This document shows, in pieces, positions 18,281-27,646 of a stretch of 64,000 bases of DNA. The stretch lies in assembly GCF_010500965.1 (NCBI RefSeq), contig NZ_QVMI01000009.1, positions 149,248 through 213,247 of the forward strand, read 5' to 3'. Origin of the DNA: Bacteroides sp. 51 (GTDB taxonomy: Bacteria; Bacteroidota; Bacteroidia; Bacteroidales; Bacteroidaceae). Each line of letters starts with the position of its first letter. Positions within the stretch are counted from its first letter, which is position 1. The position numbers were made by a program, and so were the translations under genes. Under the pieces are notes generated by a model. That model saw nothing but the letters and a program-made list of their open reading frames with translations, was not told the DNA's origin and did no database searches.

Positions 18281-18649
18281 TAGTTTATGCTGCATAGAGA
18301 GGATGTGTCATAAGTCAGTAAATCCACTTCGTCATTGCGAGTCGCCACTATATTAAAATATAGAACTATTTGATATTGTCATTGGTAGCATTAACGACAG
18401 CAAACTGATCTTGAATAAATTTTTCATATTGATATATATTTAATAGTTAGTAAGTTCACTTCACTTTTTCCCAAGTCATTTTTTCGTAAACCTCATGGTG
18501 ATAGTGTCCTGAAAACAAAAATACGATAAAATCTATTTATGAAAATAGGTTATTTATTCACTCTTGAATAAACGCTTTGATTATTGTTTAAGTGAAGCGA
18601 AATAATGATTATTGTAATGATAATTAAAGCTGGGGAAAAGAGATGTGTT
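18281..18649. other. Intergenic, AT-rich, no gene seen
   Basis: No ORF with family features. The stretch holds GTGTCATAAGTCAG and GTCATTGCGAGTCGCC, phrases that look like repeat or insertion-sequence debris, but no matching terminal repeats were found. It lies between converging transcripts, so it needs terminators only. Confidence 0.5.
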
Positions 18650-20038
18650 TTACTTATATATGACATTCTTCACATCATCCGTAACATACAGCGGGCGCCC
18701 GTCCGGTTTCATAAAATGAAAGTTTACGTTATCAAATGTAATATTACGGGCATGTCTTACATAAAATCCGGAGGCGGGAATGGTACCAAACATCCAGGGT
18801 TCCGGGTAAGCCTTTTCTTGTTCAGGAATGACGCGCTTAGCATCTTCGGCACTATATCCGCCCTGAAAATAAATATGGATATTGCTGAATGTTACATCCT
18901 CTACGTTCGCTCCCGGAATGCCGCTAACTATACATGAATACCGTGAATCGGCATTAAACACATTCACATTGTTGATCAGGATGCGCTTCATCGTACCTAC
19001 CTGTGTGCCTTCCGGACTACGCATCCGCGCACCCAACCGGAGGAAGAGCGGCGCATTAACGATGTCCCTCATCGTGATGTTGCTCACCACGATATCTTCC
19101 AAATGTCCGCCGTCTACCGTTTCCAGTGCAAGTCCGCGGCAACGTTCAAAGATGCAGTTCGTAATGACGATGTTCTTAAATCCGCCACTCGACTCGGTAC
19201 CCAGCTTGATGCGGCCCGTTACGAAACCCTGATCAGGGGCTTGCGGTTCATAACGTTCGTAAGTTGCGGCATACATTGTTCCTTTGTCGAAACCAGACAC
19301 AAAGCAGTTGGAAATCGTTACATTCTCGGTGTCCTTGAAATACCCCAACGCGTAAGATGCTTTGAGCACAATGGCATCGTCCCAAGGGGAGTTTACGCTA
19401 CAATCTGTGATGCGGACATTGTTGCAGCAATCAATATCGAAGCCATCGCGGTTCGTATCCACCTTCAAGCCCTGTATCGTCAGATTATCTACACCTGTGG
19501 CAAGTACGGCGAAGTGCCCGCAATGCAACATGGAAAAGTCTCGTAGCGTGATGTTCTTGCATAATTTCAGGCTGATGGCTTTGTTGCCCACTCCCGGCAG
19601 GCGGCTCTCTTCGCGGGTCAACCCCTTACCGTTGATCAGTCCCGGCCCGCAAATGGTAATGTTTTCCAGTCCGATGCCCCAGATCAGAGAGTTTTTCCAG
19701 TGGCTATGCCCGAAGTCCTGGAACTTGTTGAATTCGTTAGGCTCGGCCTCATCGTACCCCTCGGTAGCCGTTGGGAAGGCGGCGATAATCTCTGCTCCCG
19801 ATTCCAGATAGAGCGTGATGTGGCTTTGCAGGCGAATGGAGAAACACTCATATTTTCCGGCAGGAACGTATATGGTTCCTCCACCCTCGCCGGCGGCTTG
19901 CTCAATGGCTTTGTTAATGGCAGGCGAGTCGATTGTCCTTCCGTTGCCGGTGGCTCCGAAATCTTTTACATTATAAATATCGGCAAATGCCTGGCAGGAG
20001 AGGAGCAACAAGAGAAGGGAGAGGGTGTATAGTTTCAT
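18650..20038 (-). CDS. GH28 family glycoside hydrolase (polygalacturonase-like)
   Basis: Right-handed beta-helix enzyme that hydrolyses galacturonic-acid linkages in pectin. Signal peptide 1-19 (SCQAFAD), then the classic opening YNVKDFGATGNG. The catalytic region has N196-R-D198 (canonical NTD has Thr), paired D220-D221 (SPWDDAIVLK), R276-I-K278 and GTESSGG. 462 aa is normal. It is the last gene of a minus-strand run that starts at 27403 and holds only RG-I-related enzymes, so hydrolysis within the RG-I backbone or of its oligomers is the likely role. Exo or endo action cannot be settled here. Confidence 0.88.
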   Translation of the reverse strand: MKLYTLSLLLLLLSCQAFADIYNVKDFGATGNGRTIDSPAINKAIEQAAGEGGGTIYVPAGKYECFSIRLQSHITLYLESGAEIIAAFPTATEGYDEAEPNEFNKFQDFGHSHWKNSLIWGIGLENITICGPGLINGKGLTREESRLPGVGNKAISLKLCKNITLRDFSMLHCGHFAVLATGVDNLTIQGLKVDTNRDGFDIDCCNNVRITDCSVNSPWDDAIVLKASYALGYFKDTENVTISNCFVSGFDKGTMYAATYERYEPQAPDQGFVTGRIKLGTESSGGFKNIVITNCIFERCRGLALETVDGGHLEDIVVSNITMRDIVNAPLFLRLGARMRSPEGTQVGTMKRILINNVNVFNADSRYSCIVSGIPGANVEDVTFSNIHIYFQGGYSAEDAKRVIPEQEKAYPEPWMFGTIPASGFYVRHARNITFDNVNFHFMKPDGRPLYVTDDVKNVIYK

Positions 20039-20071
20039 ATTCGCTTAGTATTGGATTGGGTAAGGGGGTGT

Positions 20072-20881
20072 TTATTCCTGAGGCATCAACCTGAAAGGCA
20101 GAAGATAAGACGCATTTCCGTACATGGTATGTTCACTGGATAGATTCCAGAAACCATCTTTATTCTGCGGGTTGGCATCGTAGTCGATTACTGCCCAGCA
20201 CAGGCCAATGTCATTGTTCTCTTGCAGAATGCTTGGAACGGATTTCTCCGGACCAGAAGCATCGGCATGATCAAAGGGAGTGATATAGAATTCCAGCTTT
20301 AGCTTGCCGGGTTCTCCTTCTTTGAATGTATATTGATAGGCATAATCGGCATAAGGTTTCTCTTTGAGCCAGAGTTGAGGTCCCCAAAGCATACACCAAT
20401 CGTCTCCATGCGGAGGAGTAAATATGTGATAGTTCTGTGCCTGGCATCCGTGGAAGTTGAACCAGCGTTGCCACACATCGGCTTTCTCACTGGGGTGGAA
20501 CCGGTCGATGAAAGGACCACCGGAGCGATCGCCATCGACCACCACTTCAAATATATCTGTTGATAGCGTGTTCTCGCTGAAACGCCAATGGTTGTCGTAT
20601 GCCTCGTAAAGGAAGTAAAGACGGTTAAGCCCGGTACACCATCCTACTTTAACACGGATGTCGAGTGTAGATTTATCTGGTTTGGCGTGTTTACCTTCGT
20701 CTTCTTTCATATCGTTGATGGTGATGACGTAGGATTCGGGAATGGCTGCCCAATCGTTGTCATTACCATCAATAACAGGGAGGCAGCTTTTGGGGAACTG
20801 CCAGACTTTGTATTCTTTTTCCTGCCCGTAGATGGGACTCAGCAATAAAAGGAATGTGAATATAGAAATGTATTGTTTCAT
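20072..20881 (-). CDS. Secreted CBM9/DOMON-like sugar-binding protein
   Basis: The start is the ATG beginning MKQYISIFTFLLLLSPIYGQ, a clear signal peptide; the frame stays open upstream only because it reads through the adjacent repeat. The mature protein (about 250 aa) opens with LPVIDGNDNDWAAIP, the typical entry of CBM9-like beta-sandwiches, and later has LYFLYEAYDNHWRFS and DIFEVVVDGDRSGG. No catalytic motif is evident. It sits 33 bases upstream of the GH28 gene in the same operon. It may be a soluble binding protein or an accessory to the neighbouring enzymes; the exact ligand is unknown. Confidence 0.75.
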   Translation of the reverse strand: MKQYISIFTFLLLLSPIYGQEKEYKVWQFPKSCLPVIDGNDNDWAAIPESYVITINDMKEDEGKHAKPDKSTLDIRVKVGWCTGLNRLYFLYEAYDNHWRFSENTLSTDIFEVVVDGDRSGGPFIDRFHPSEKADVWQRWFNFHGCQAQNYHIFTPPHGDDWCMLWGPQLWLKEKPYADYAYQYTFKEGEPGKLKLEFYITPFDHADASGPEKSVPSILQENNDIGLCWAVIDYDANPQNKDGFWNLSSEHTMYGNASYLLPFRLMPQE

Positions 20882-20894
20882 AAATATTGTATAT

Positions 20895-20992
20895 TGTAGG
20901 GGCGGGCCTTGTGTCCGCCCTTGACGCTGCATAGTGAAACTGTAATGATACACCTGGTGGCGTCAAGGGCAGACACAAGGCCTGCCCCTACA
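20895..20992. repeat. Paired palindromic intergenic repeat, type II, copy 2
   Basis: Inverted arms begin TGTAGGGGCGGGCC and end GGCCTGCCCCTACA. The element is homologous over its whole length, in opposite orientation, to 5474-5568. Its right edge supplies the stop codon (TAG on the minus strand, 20988-20990) of the truncated DUF4450 gene. It also splits this operon between two genes. Confidence 0.88.
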
Positions 20993-21683
20993 GTTTGTTT
21001 ACGGTTGGTAGCATAAAATAATTATAATCCGCTTTTTTGTTCTGCGTATAGAAGCAAAAGTATAATTTTTCATTGTTATTCAACTGCATTGATGCTGCTA
21101 ATACAGGAGCATCCGTCTTTTTCCCCGACCCGAAAAGCACAAGAGGTGTTTCCTGTCGGTGAGCATCAGCCAAACGTATGTCCGAACCGGGAGGAGTGAT
21201 GCCATGTATAATCCTTAGCCTCATACTCTCTCCATGATATGCACTAAAAGCCGTGCCTTCAACACTGAAAACATTGTATTTACAGTAAGAAGGCTCTATT
21301 TTACTATCAATAGGATTGTCGAGCATCTTGCCGCAACATCCTCCGAACGACCATATCAGTTGTACCCCTTCCGGAAGGTTCTCACCCTTCACTTCCAGTA
21401 TAATTCCGTCGCTATCGGCAAGGCGGGCCACATGTACACGCACACTTCCTTTACCCAGCAACGGGTCAGTCAGCGTGTAAGTCAGTCTGCCCTTGTTCTC
21501 CTTCACCGAAACCTTTCTCAGGTCATTGGCCCACAGACTGTTTGCACCGTTGGCAATACCCAGCCGGAAGTTGCCCGCCATTTGTGGCAAATGGAAAGAA
21601 GACTCCCTGTTCTTTTCACCTGCCATTATGCTAACAGCGGCCAACACGACGAACGATGTAAAGAACAGCCTGAGTTTACTCAT
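20988..21683 (-). pseudogene. N-terminal DUF4450 domain protein, probably truncated
   Basis: The start is the ATG of MSKLRLFFTSFVVL, which overlaps the stop of the upstream GH28 gene by 8 bases (ATGAGTAA), so translation is coupled. The 231-aa product has a signal peptide and then segments typical of the N-terminus of large DUF4450 proteins found in RG-related loci: LPQMAGNFRLGIANG, LTDPLLGKGSV, LIWSFGGCCGKML. Those proteins usually run to about 1000 aa; here the frame ends in the TAG of the palindromic repeat. Either the 3' part was lost when the repeat arrived or this is a short stand-alone domain. No catalytic residues can be named. Confidence 0.6.
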
Positions 21684-23166
21684 ACTGTATTTCGGCAATA
21701 AGATCATTATTATTCTTGAAATCAATCTGGTTCTTATCTGCTATTTTAAGTTTGATCTCTTTCAGGATAAAGCTGTCCGTCAGGTCAACTTGCCCTGCTT
21801 TTTGAACCTCGGCATCTATATTATATAGCTGGAAGTTCTCCAGACGCAGTGAGTCATTCCATCCTGAAGCCGTAATAAACTGTCCGCCTCCTGTGGCCTT
21901 AACGTTAGAAAGATATACGTTCTTAAAGATCGGATACCCTTTTTCTTTTGGCTCTACCGGAGTGAGCATAACCTTCCAGTGCTCAGGAATCTCTTTGCCC
22001 TGGAACTGCTCCGGCAGCGTAGAATAACTATAACTTGGATTCCAGTTCAGGTCGGCAGCCAGAATGTATTTCACACTATCTGCCACGACATCCGTCATAA
22101 ACACATTCTCAACAAAGCCCCCACGGTTTAATGCTGACTTGATACGCAGTGCGGCGGATGTACCATACGCTCTTAGGTTGTAACCCAATATGTTCCGTAT
22201 ACCACCCGATGTTTCGCTTCCGCAAGTGATGAGTCCGGCGCCTTTGCGGGCAATACAGTTACGTACAACGACATATTCTGTTGGACGATTCACCCGCAGT
22301 CCGTCGGCATCTCTGCCCGCTTTGATGCAGATGTTATCATCGTTGCAATCCACGTCACAGTTTTCGATAAGGATATACGATGAAGAGTCGATGTCTATAC
22401 CATCTGTGCTGGGACCATGCCCTCCGATGTTGTTATTGATATTCAGTCCGTTTACCGTACAATGGTTGGAATAAAGCACTTGCACACCCCAGAAACCGGT
22501 ACGCATCAGTGTAAAATCTTTCAGGGTAACGTTCGAACTGTTGGATACCAGAATACCCCGTACCCGTTTGGCGTCATAGTCTACAATCCAGCGAAGCCCT
22601 TCCTTTACATACTCCTTGCGCATGTCCCAGTATTTATCCCAGAAAACTTTGCCCCGGCAGTCAATAGTACCTTCGCCCGATATGGCAGCGTTCTCCGTAT
22701 CCAGAACGTTGAGTACGGCAGATGGCCAAACCATCTCTATGCCGGCAACGCGCGTAGGAATCTCCGGATAGTGGTTGATGTCGGTGCTGGCGTACAAGGT
22801 AACACCTTTCCCGATTTCAAGATTTACCCCTTTTTTGATGAACAAAGCCCCTGTGGTATAGTATCCCGGTTGGAGTGTGACTATCCCTCCTCCGGTGTTG
22901 TGGCAAGAGTCAATGGCCGCCTGTATGGCATCGGTGCTTAATACCGTAGTGTCGTTTACGGCCCCGAAAGCATTGGCACTGAATGCTTTACTGGCCGGAA
23001 AGGTCTTGGCACCTACTTCCTGTACCCAGGAAAGATCAATTGGCTGATCGGACGCGATCCAATCAAACGAGGGTATATCTCCCGGGCTTTGCTTGGGCGT
23101 ATTACATCCGGTCAATACAGCCAATGCGACTACACAGATGTTGAGGTGTCTTAATGATAAGTTCAT
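21676..23166 (-). CDS. Lipoprotein GH28 glycoside hydrolase (RG-hydrolase-like)
   Basis: The lipobox ends at C21 (VLTGCN), so the enzyme is membrane-anchored. Residues about 60-480 form a beta-helix. The active-site aspartates are D255 (PSTDGIDID) and D276-D277 (CNDDNICIKAG), followed by CGSETSGGI and an RIK at RIKSALNRGG. The ST-D in place of N-T-D and the IKAG/GSETSGG phrasing are shared with Bacteroides GH28 enzymes of rhamnogalacturonan loci. It sits 21 bases after the CE12 gene and overlaps the next gene, in the 27403-18650 operon. Confidence 0.9.
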   Translation of the reverse strand: MNLSLRHLNICVVALAVLTGCNTPKQSPGDIPSFDWIASDQPIDLSWVQEVGAKTFPASKAFSANAFGAVNDTTVLSTDAIQAAIDSCHNTGGGIVTLQPGYYTTGALFIKKGVNLEIGKGVTLYASTDINHYPEIPTRVAGIEMVWPSAVLNVLDTENAAISGEGTIDCRGKVFWDKYWDMRKEYVKEGLRWIVDYDAKRVRGILVSNSSNVTLKDFTLMRTGFWGVQVLYSNHCTVNGLNINNNIGGHGPSTDGIDIDSSSYILIENCDVDCNDDNICIKAGRDADGLRVNRPTEYVVVRNCIARKGAGLITCGSETSGGIRNILGYNLRAYGTSAALRIKSALNRGGFVENVFMTDVVADSVKYILAADLNWNPSYSYSTLPEQFQGKEIPEHWKVMLTPVEPKEKGYPIFKNVYLSNVKATGGGQFITASGWNDSLRLENFQLYNIDAEVQKAGQVDLTDSFILKEIKLKIADKNQIDFKNNNDLIAEIQYE

Positions 23167-23187
23167 ATTGTTTATTCTTTTAATATT

Positions 23188-24372
23188 TTAGTTTCCGTCA
23201 GGCTTTTCTACTTCGGCGAACTTGCTCGGCACCCAGTGGAAAGTCTCTATGGCATCCGGTTTAGCCGGGCTATAGGTTTGATAATCGGTGCTGATATGCT
23301 TTGCCAGGGGCAAGTTGAGTGATTTAATCCCTTCTACCACGCATTTGGCAATCTGGTATGCACCATAAGGATTGAAGTGTGTGTTATCTTCCAATGCTTT
23401 AGACTGGTTGGGGTATGTGTTGGCCGGATAGTGCACAAAGGCCTGTTTAGATTCTTCTACTCCCATGGCTTCGTATAGGGTACGGGTCATGGCATGCAGA
23501 TCTATCAAAGGGATATTCTCTTTTTGTGCCAACCATTTCATGGCTTCGGGGTAGTCTTCGTGTGTATCGACAATCTTACCATCTTTGAAGCTGCGGCGTT
23601 GCGTCGGAGTAACCAATACCGGATTTGCACCTTTCAGCCGGGCTTCGTCGATGAATGTTTTCAGGCTGGTCATATAGGAATAGTATGCCCCTTTGCCCGG
23701 ACCTTTTTGCTTCTGGTCGTTGTGGCCGAACTCGATAAAGATATAATCGCCTTCTTTCATTTGGGTGAGCAGTTTCTTCAGGCGTCCGGCACCGATGAAG
23801 GTATTGGCCGATTCTCCCGACTCGGCGTAATTGGCAAAAGCCACCTGATCGTCGAAGAAGCGGGGAATCATTTGTCCCCAGCTTGCCCAAGGTTCATTGT
23901 CCTGGTCTACAACGGTAGAGTTCCCGCAGAGGAAAATGGTGGTAACGTTGTCTACTTTATCAATGGTAAGCGAGGTTATTTGTGGTGCGTCGCCGCTGAA
24001 CTCCAGGTCCAGTTTATCATTCCAGTTGAGTTTACTCTTTTCGCGTGGTTTGATTTTTACATACTCTCCATCGGCGATTAGTGTATTCCTTTTGTTGATT
24101 ACAAAGGTTCGTTCAATAATCTGTCCTTTCTTGGTTGGCAGGTTTTCAATGAACAGGCGGCGGGATTCACCCCGCACGGTAGTGGAACCAGCTTTCTTCT
24201 TAGAACCGATTTGGATGGTTACTTTATAATTCCCATCAGGAACATCAACGCTGATTCTCTCGGGGGGTGTTTTATCCTTAGAGAAGTCGAATGAATACGA
24301 TGTTTGTTGTGCCTGGCAGGTTATGGCTGCCACAAGGGCGATGATTAAAGTGTATAGTTTCATGTTATCCAA
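23188..24372 (-). CDS. SGNH rhamnogalacturonan acetylesterase (CE12-like) with N-terminal beta-sandwich
   Basis: Expected to remove acetyl groups from RG-I galacturonate. Signal peptide about 1-21, a beta-sandwich (24-130; SYSFDFSK...PDGNYKVTIQIG) resembling CBM35-type domains, then the SGNH domain. Block I reads CGNSTVVDQ with S152 as nucleophile and Asn151 in place of the usual Asp; GESANTF, G-H217-N218-D and D329-N-T-H332 supply the other blocks. A second in-frame ATG (MKLYT, 24363) could be the start. Acetyl removal would precede the GH28 and PL11 enzymes encoded nearby. Confidence 0.88.
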   Translation of the reverse strand: MDNMKLYTLIIALVAAITCQAQQTSYSFDFSKDKTPPERISVDVPDGNYKVTIQIGSKKKAGSTTVRGESRRLFIENLPTKKGQIIERTFVINKRNTLIADGEYVKIKPREKSKLNWNDKLDLEFSGDAPQITSLTIDKVDNVTTIFLCGNSTVVDQDNEPWASWGQMIPRFFDDQVAFANYAESGESANTFIGAGRLKKLLTQMKEGDYIFIEFGHNDQKQKGPGKGAYYSYMTSLKTFIDEARLKGANPVLVTPTQRRSFKDGKIVDTHEDYPEAMKWLAQKENIPLIDLHAMTRTLYEAMGVEESKQAFVHYPANTYPNQSKALEDNTHFNPYGAYQIAKCVVEGIKSLNLPLAKHISTDYQTYSPAKPDAIETFHWVPSKFAEVEKPDGN

Positions 24373-24403
24373 ATGTTTTCAGTCTATACCCAAATGATTT
24401 ACC

Positions 24404-24480
24404 GTAGGGGCGGTTCGTGAACCGCCCAATACACAGGAAACTGTTCCTCATTATTGGGCGGTTCGCGAACCGCCCCTACA
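24404..24480. repeat. Paired palindromic intergenic repeat, type I
   Basis: GTAGGGGCGGTTCGTGAACCG and its inverted partner ending CCGCCCCTAC flank a 25-nt spacer starting CCAATACACAGG. The left palindrome has one T for C change in the central CGCG. It lies between the GH2 and CE12 genes of the minus-strand operon and would fold in the mRNA. Confidence 0.88.
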
Positions 24481-24514
24481 GTATATCACTTTGGCATAGC
24501 TTTTTTATATATTT

Positions 24515-27403
24515 TTAAATACCTTTATCTCCTTTAGCCGGTTTCAATTCATCCGGCGAATCCTTTGTGAAGGAATTTACCTTTGGCGCTACTCTGGTAA
24601 ATAGCTCTCCGATTTGTTCAACAGTTACGATATCCTTTGGCCGGAAGTCATCGGAGTTCATATAATCCAGTATGGCTTTACGCATCTGGCGGGCAACGAT
24701 CCGTTCGTCCGGATGGCTATCAATATCCATACTGGTCATCATCAGTTTTCCGTTAAGCACTTTGGCTTCGAACAAGGTGCCTGCCTTGCGACTGATGAAC
24801 CAGGTATCTATGCTCTGTACCAGCGGTTGGAAGTCCGGTGCAAACTGGGTGAACTGCATCACCTGCGATTTGTTTAATAACTCCCACCATTGCAGGTTGC
24901 TGTGATACTCCGTCGGGAACTCCTTGAATAGTGGATGGTAATTGTTCACCCATATACCTGTAGTATGTGGCGGACGCATCTTAAACCATGATGTATTCCA
25001 GAAAACGGGAGTCATGTATTGTACAATATCCTTTCCGTAAGAGATCTTTCCTGCGGCTGTGATAAGCACATTGCCTCCTTGTTCCAGTATCTCTTTGGCT
25101 CTATTGTCCAGTGTGTCTGTTACATACACCTCGCCTGTATTTATTTCTACCTGAGCCGGGTATACCCAGAAGTCCCAGTCGTTTATTGCACCCGTACTTT
25201 CTATCCGTATCTCCAATTTGAGTTTCTGCGCACAGGTAAAGGCTTGTAATGCGTAACTGATCTTGCCTAGTTCAAAGCAATTGTCTACCGGAATATCTTT
25301 GGTGGATACTATACCTTTATCATATACCTTTCCGTATTCATCTTTGATGATATATAGAGTCTTAGCATTCCTGATCGCTGCTTTATGGAAATGAGCCACT
25401 TCAATCTCTGCCTCGAAACTCTCATTGTTCTTATAAACAAACTTAGAAATACGCGCCAACGGCACGGTTGGACTACAGAACCGTCTCATTTCCTGAGCAT
25501 TGATATAGCCTTTCTCTTCATAAAACACATCGAGCAAGCCAACCAGCGCTGTGCCCTGACCGGAATAGTCATTCAGTGAGAGCAGCTGGAACCCGGCATA
25601 ATCGGGAGTGCGGAGTGTCTTTTCTATCTCATGTTTATAGCAAAGAGCTTGCAGTTTACCGGATGCCATGAGGAACTCCCGGCCTTTATCGCCCATATGG
25701 TTATCCTGAAGAATCTCTTTAAAGATCTCGAAGTTCCTGGCTTTATTTACTCCGGTATATTTGCGTATCTCCTCAAAGTTCGGGAAAGCACACCACTGTC
25801 CTGTTTCGTGCGACACATAAGGCTGGCTTACCGTGTCTATTCTGGCTCTGTAATCGGAGAGTGATTCCGGTAGTTGGTTAGACCAGTTCAATCCGCGTGC
25901 TCCGGCTTTTACATGGAACTGATTGCGGGGTTGCCACTGCCAGCTTCCTCCCACGGATGCACCGGTGTATACACGGCGGGAATCCGTCTTTTCCCAGTAT
26001 TCAACGAAATCAGTAACCCATGCCACCCAACGTCCTGCCGGTTCATTGCCACAGGCGAGCATGCAGTAAGAAGCATAATTGCCATATATTTTGGTTAGGC
26101 GAATGGTTTCATCCATCAGATATTTGTCGATAGGCTGTCCGTTACCTAGTCTTGGTCCGTGGTTTGGCCAACTCGGACCTTCGGGTTGCAGATAGAACCC
26201 AACAACATCGGCTGCGATGAAAGCAGCTTCGGGCGGACAGTAAGAGTGGAAGCGCATGTGATTGAGTCCGTATTCGCGACAGATGCGGAATACCCTTTCC
26301 CAGTCTTTTACATTCATCGGTGCGTATCCGGTAAGCGGGAAGGTACAATTCTCGACTGTGCCGCGCAGCATAGTCTTATTGCCATTCACGTAGAACCATT
26401 TGCCTTGAATCGTAAATTCGCGCATACCGAACTGTACTTGCTTTGTTTCTTTCTTCTTGCCAACGGTCAGTTCGGCATGGAGCATGTATAAAGCAGGATC
26501 GAATTCATCCCAGGTTAGCATTCTATCTCCTAGAAGCAACTCCATTTCGCAGGCCAGTTCGCCGTTGGTTATGGTAAACTCCTGGCTTGTTGTTGGTACG
26601 GTATGCTTCTTGTCCGAGTTGAAGCTTTGTGCAGAGAGGCTGATATTTGCTTTTACTTTGCCGGATGAGGCCGACTTTAGCACCATCTTTACCTTTGCTC
26701 TCTTATTTGCCAGGTCGGGGTAAACCTGTATATCATCAAAGTAGACCTTCGGAGTGGTGGATAGGTTGATCTTTCCCACAATACCGTTCCAGTTGCCTTG
26801 CGTTTGGTCGGTGATGCTATGCGAGTCGGGTCCGACATTGATTTCTTTAATACGGTTGTCTACCCGGACAGAGATTCTGCATTTCCCGGTGGAGGCGAAT
26901 GCCGTAATATCATATACATGAGGCACGCAAAGGCTATTCTGCATACCTACTTCCTTATTATTCACCCAAACAGTTGTTTCTATATGTGGGCGCTCCATAA
27001 AGAATACAATGCGTTCGCCCTTCCAACCGGCGGGAATGGTGATTTCTTTCTGATACCATGCCACACCTACATAGTGCTTGTCGGGGGTGAGGAAGAAAGG
27101 AGCTTTGAAGTTTTCCTCTATCCGGAACTTTTCCATATATGGATTAAAGTAGAACGAACTGTCGTACAAACTACCTGTCCATTGGGTTTGCGCATTGACA
27201 TTATCTCCTTTAAGCTTTTCGGGCATGGAAGCCGGCAGGTTGATATGATCGGACAGCTGTTTGTTGAACCACTGTTCCTTTATACCTGCATCGTTCCTGT
27301 CGATAGCGAACTGCCATCTTCCTGCCAGATCCATGGTTTGCTGGGCGGCTATTGTTAGAAAGAATGTAAGTAATGATGTAAGAGTAAGAATACGTTTCCT
27401 CAT
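24515..27403 (-). CDS. GH2 glycoside hydrolase (beta-galactosidase/glucuronidase superfamily)
   Basis: Secreted retaining glycosidase. Signal peptide 1-20, jelly-roll sugar-binding domain (25-220; YQKEITIPAGWKGERI, ERPHIETTVWVN), immunoglobulin-like domain (about 220-330), then a TIM barrel with acid/base E454 (ACGNEPAG) and nucleophile E533 (SHETGQW). The C-terminal 300 residues hold a further sandwich and an ITAAGKISYGKD flavodoxin-like segment. Length (962 aa) is usual for Bacteroides GH2 enzymes of RG loci. It is first in the minus-strand operon. Beta-galactosidase is the simplest guess; beta-glucuronidase or other specificity is possible. Confidence 0.88.
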   Translation of the reverse strand: MRKRILTLTSLLTFFLTIAAQQTMDLAGRWQFAIDRNDAGIKEQWFNKQLSDHINLPASMPEKLKGDNVNAQTQWTGSLYDSSFYFNPYMEKFRIEENFKAPFFLTPDKHYVGVAWYQKEITIPAGWKGERIVFFMERPHIETTVWVNNKEVGMQNSLCVPHVYDITAFASTGKCRISVRVDNRIKEINVGPDSHSITDQTQGNWNGIVGKINLSTTPKVYFDDIQVYPDLANKRAKVKMVLKSASSGKVKANISLSAQSFNSDKKHTVPTTSQEFTITNGELACEMELLLGDRMLTWDEFDPALYMLHAELTVGKKKETKQVQFGMREFTIQGKWFYVNGNKTMLRGTVENCTFPLTGYAPMNVKDWERVFRICREYGLNHMRFHSYCPPEAAFIAADVVGFYLQPEGPSWPNHGPRLGNGQPIDKYLMDETIRLTKIYGNYASYCMLACGNEPAGRWVAWVTDFVEYWEKTDSRRVYTGASVGGSWQWQPRNQFHVKAGARGLNWSNQLPESLSDYRARIDTVSQPYVSHETGQWCAFPNFEEIRKYTGVNKARNFEIFKEILQDNHMGDKGREFLMASGKLQALCYKHEIEKTLRTPDYAGFQLLSLNDYSGQGTALVGLLDVFYEEKGYINAQEMRRFCSPTVPLARISKFVYKNNESFEAEIEVAHFHKAAIRNAKTLYIIKDEYGKVYDKGIVSTKDIPVDNCFELGKISYALQAFTCAQKLKLEIRIESTGAINDWDFWVYPAQVEINTGEVYVTDTLDNRAKEILEQGGNVLITAAGKISYGKDIVQYMTPVFWNTSWFKMRPPHTTGIWVNNYHPLFKEFPTEYHSNLQWWELLNKSQVMQFTQFAPDFQPLVQSIDTWFISRKAGTLFEAKVLNGKLMMTSMDIDSHPDERIVARQMRKAILDYMNSDDFRPKDIVTVEQIGELFTRVAPKVNSFTKDSPDELKPAKGDKGI

Positions 27404-27598
27404 GGTCCAGTGGTTAATCGTTATTGTGAGGCTAAAATACGAGTTTTGTATATGCTGCTAAATAGAAAGGCGTACATAAAGATAGATTATTGTGTAAAAT
27501 GGAGGCGTTTGTAGGCGTTGTGTACAAAAGTACATCTATTTGCTACGTAATTACTTGCATTCCTTTTCCTGCGATTTTTTCTTTCTCAGGGTGTGGGT

Positions 27599-27606
27599 TA
27601 TATTTG
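27599..27606 (+). promoter_or_regulatory. Bacteroidetes -7 box (TATATTTG) before the second GH2
   Basis: TATATTTG matches TAnnTTTG and lies 40 bases before the GH2 ATG. The -33 TTTG is not clear; only a T-run (27575-27580) sits at about the right distance. The opposite strand of this 243-base divergent region must drive the minus-strand operon, but no good box was found for it. Confidence 0.4.
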
Positions 27607-27646
27607 TAGTGAATGTAATAACCTAGTGAAAATTAACCGAATATCC

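Noticed and set aside
18284-18600. Possible insertion-sequence remnant
   Set aside because: Some phrases look IS-like, but no transposase fragment, terminal inverted repeats or target duplication could be found by eye.
18605-18937. 110-codon + strand ORF overlapping the end of GH28
   Set aside because: Mostly antisense to a well-supported GH28 gene, with no protein features of its own.
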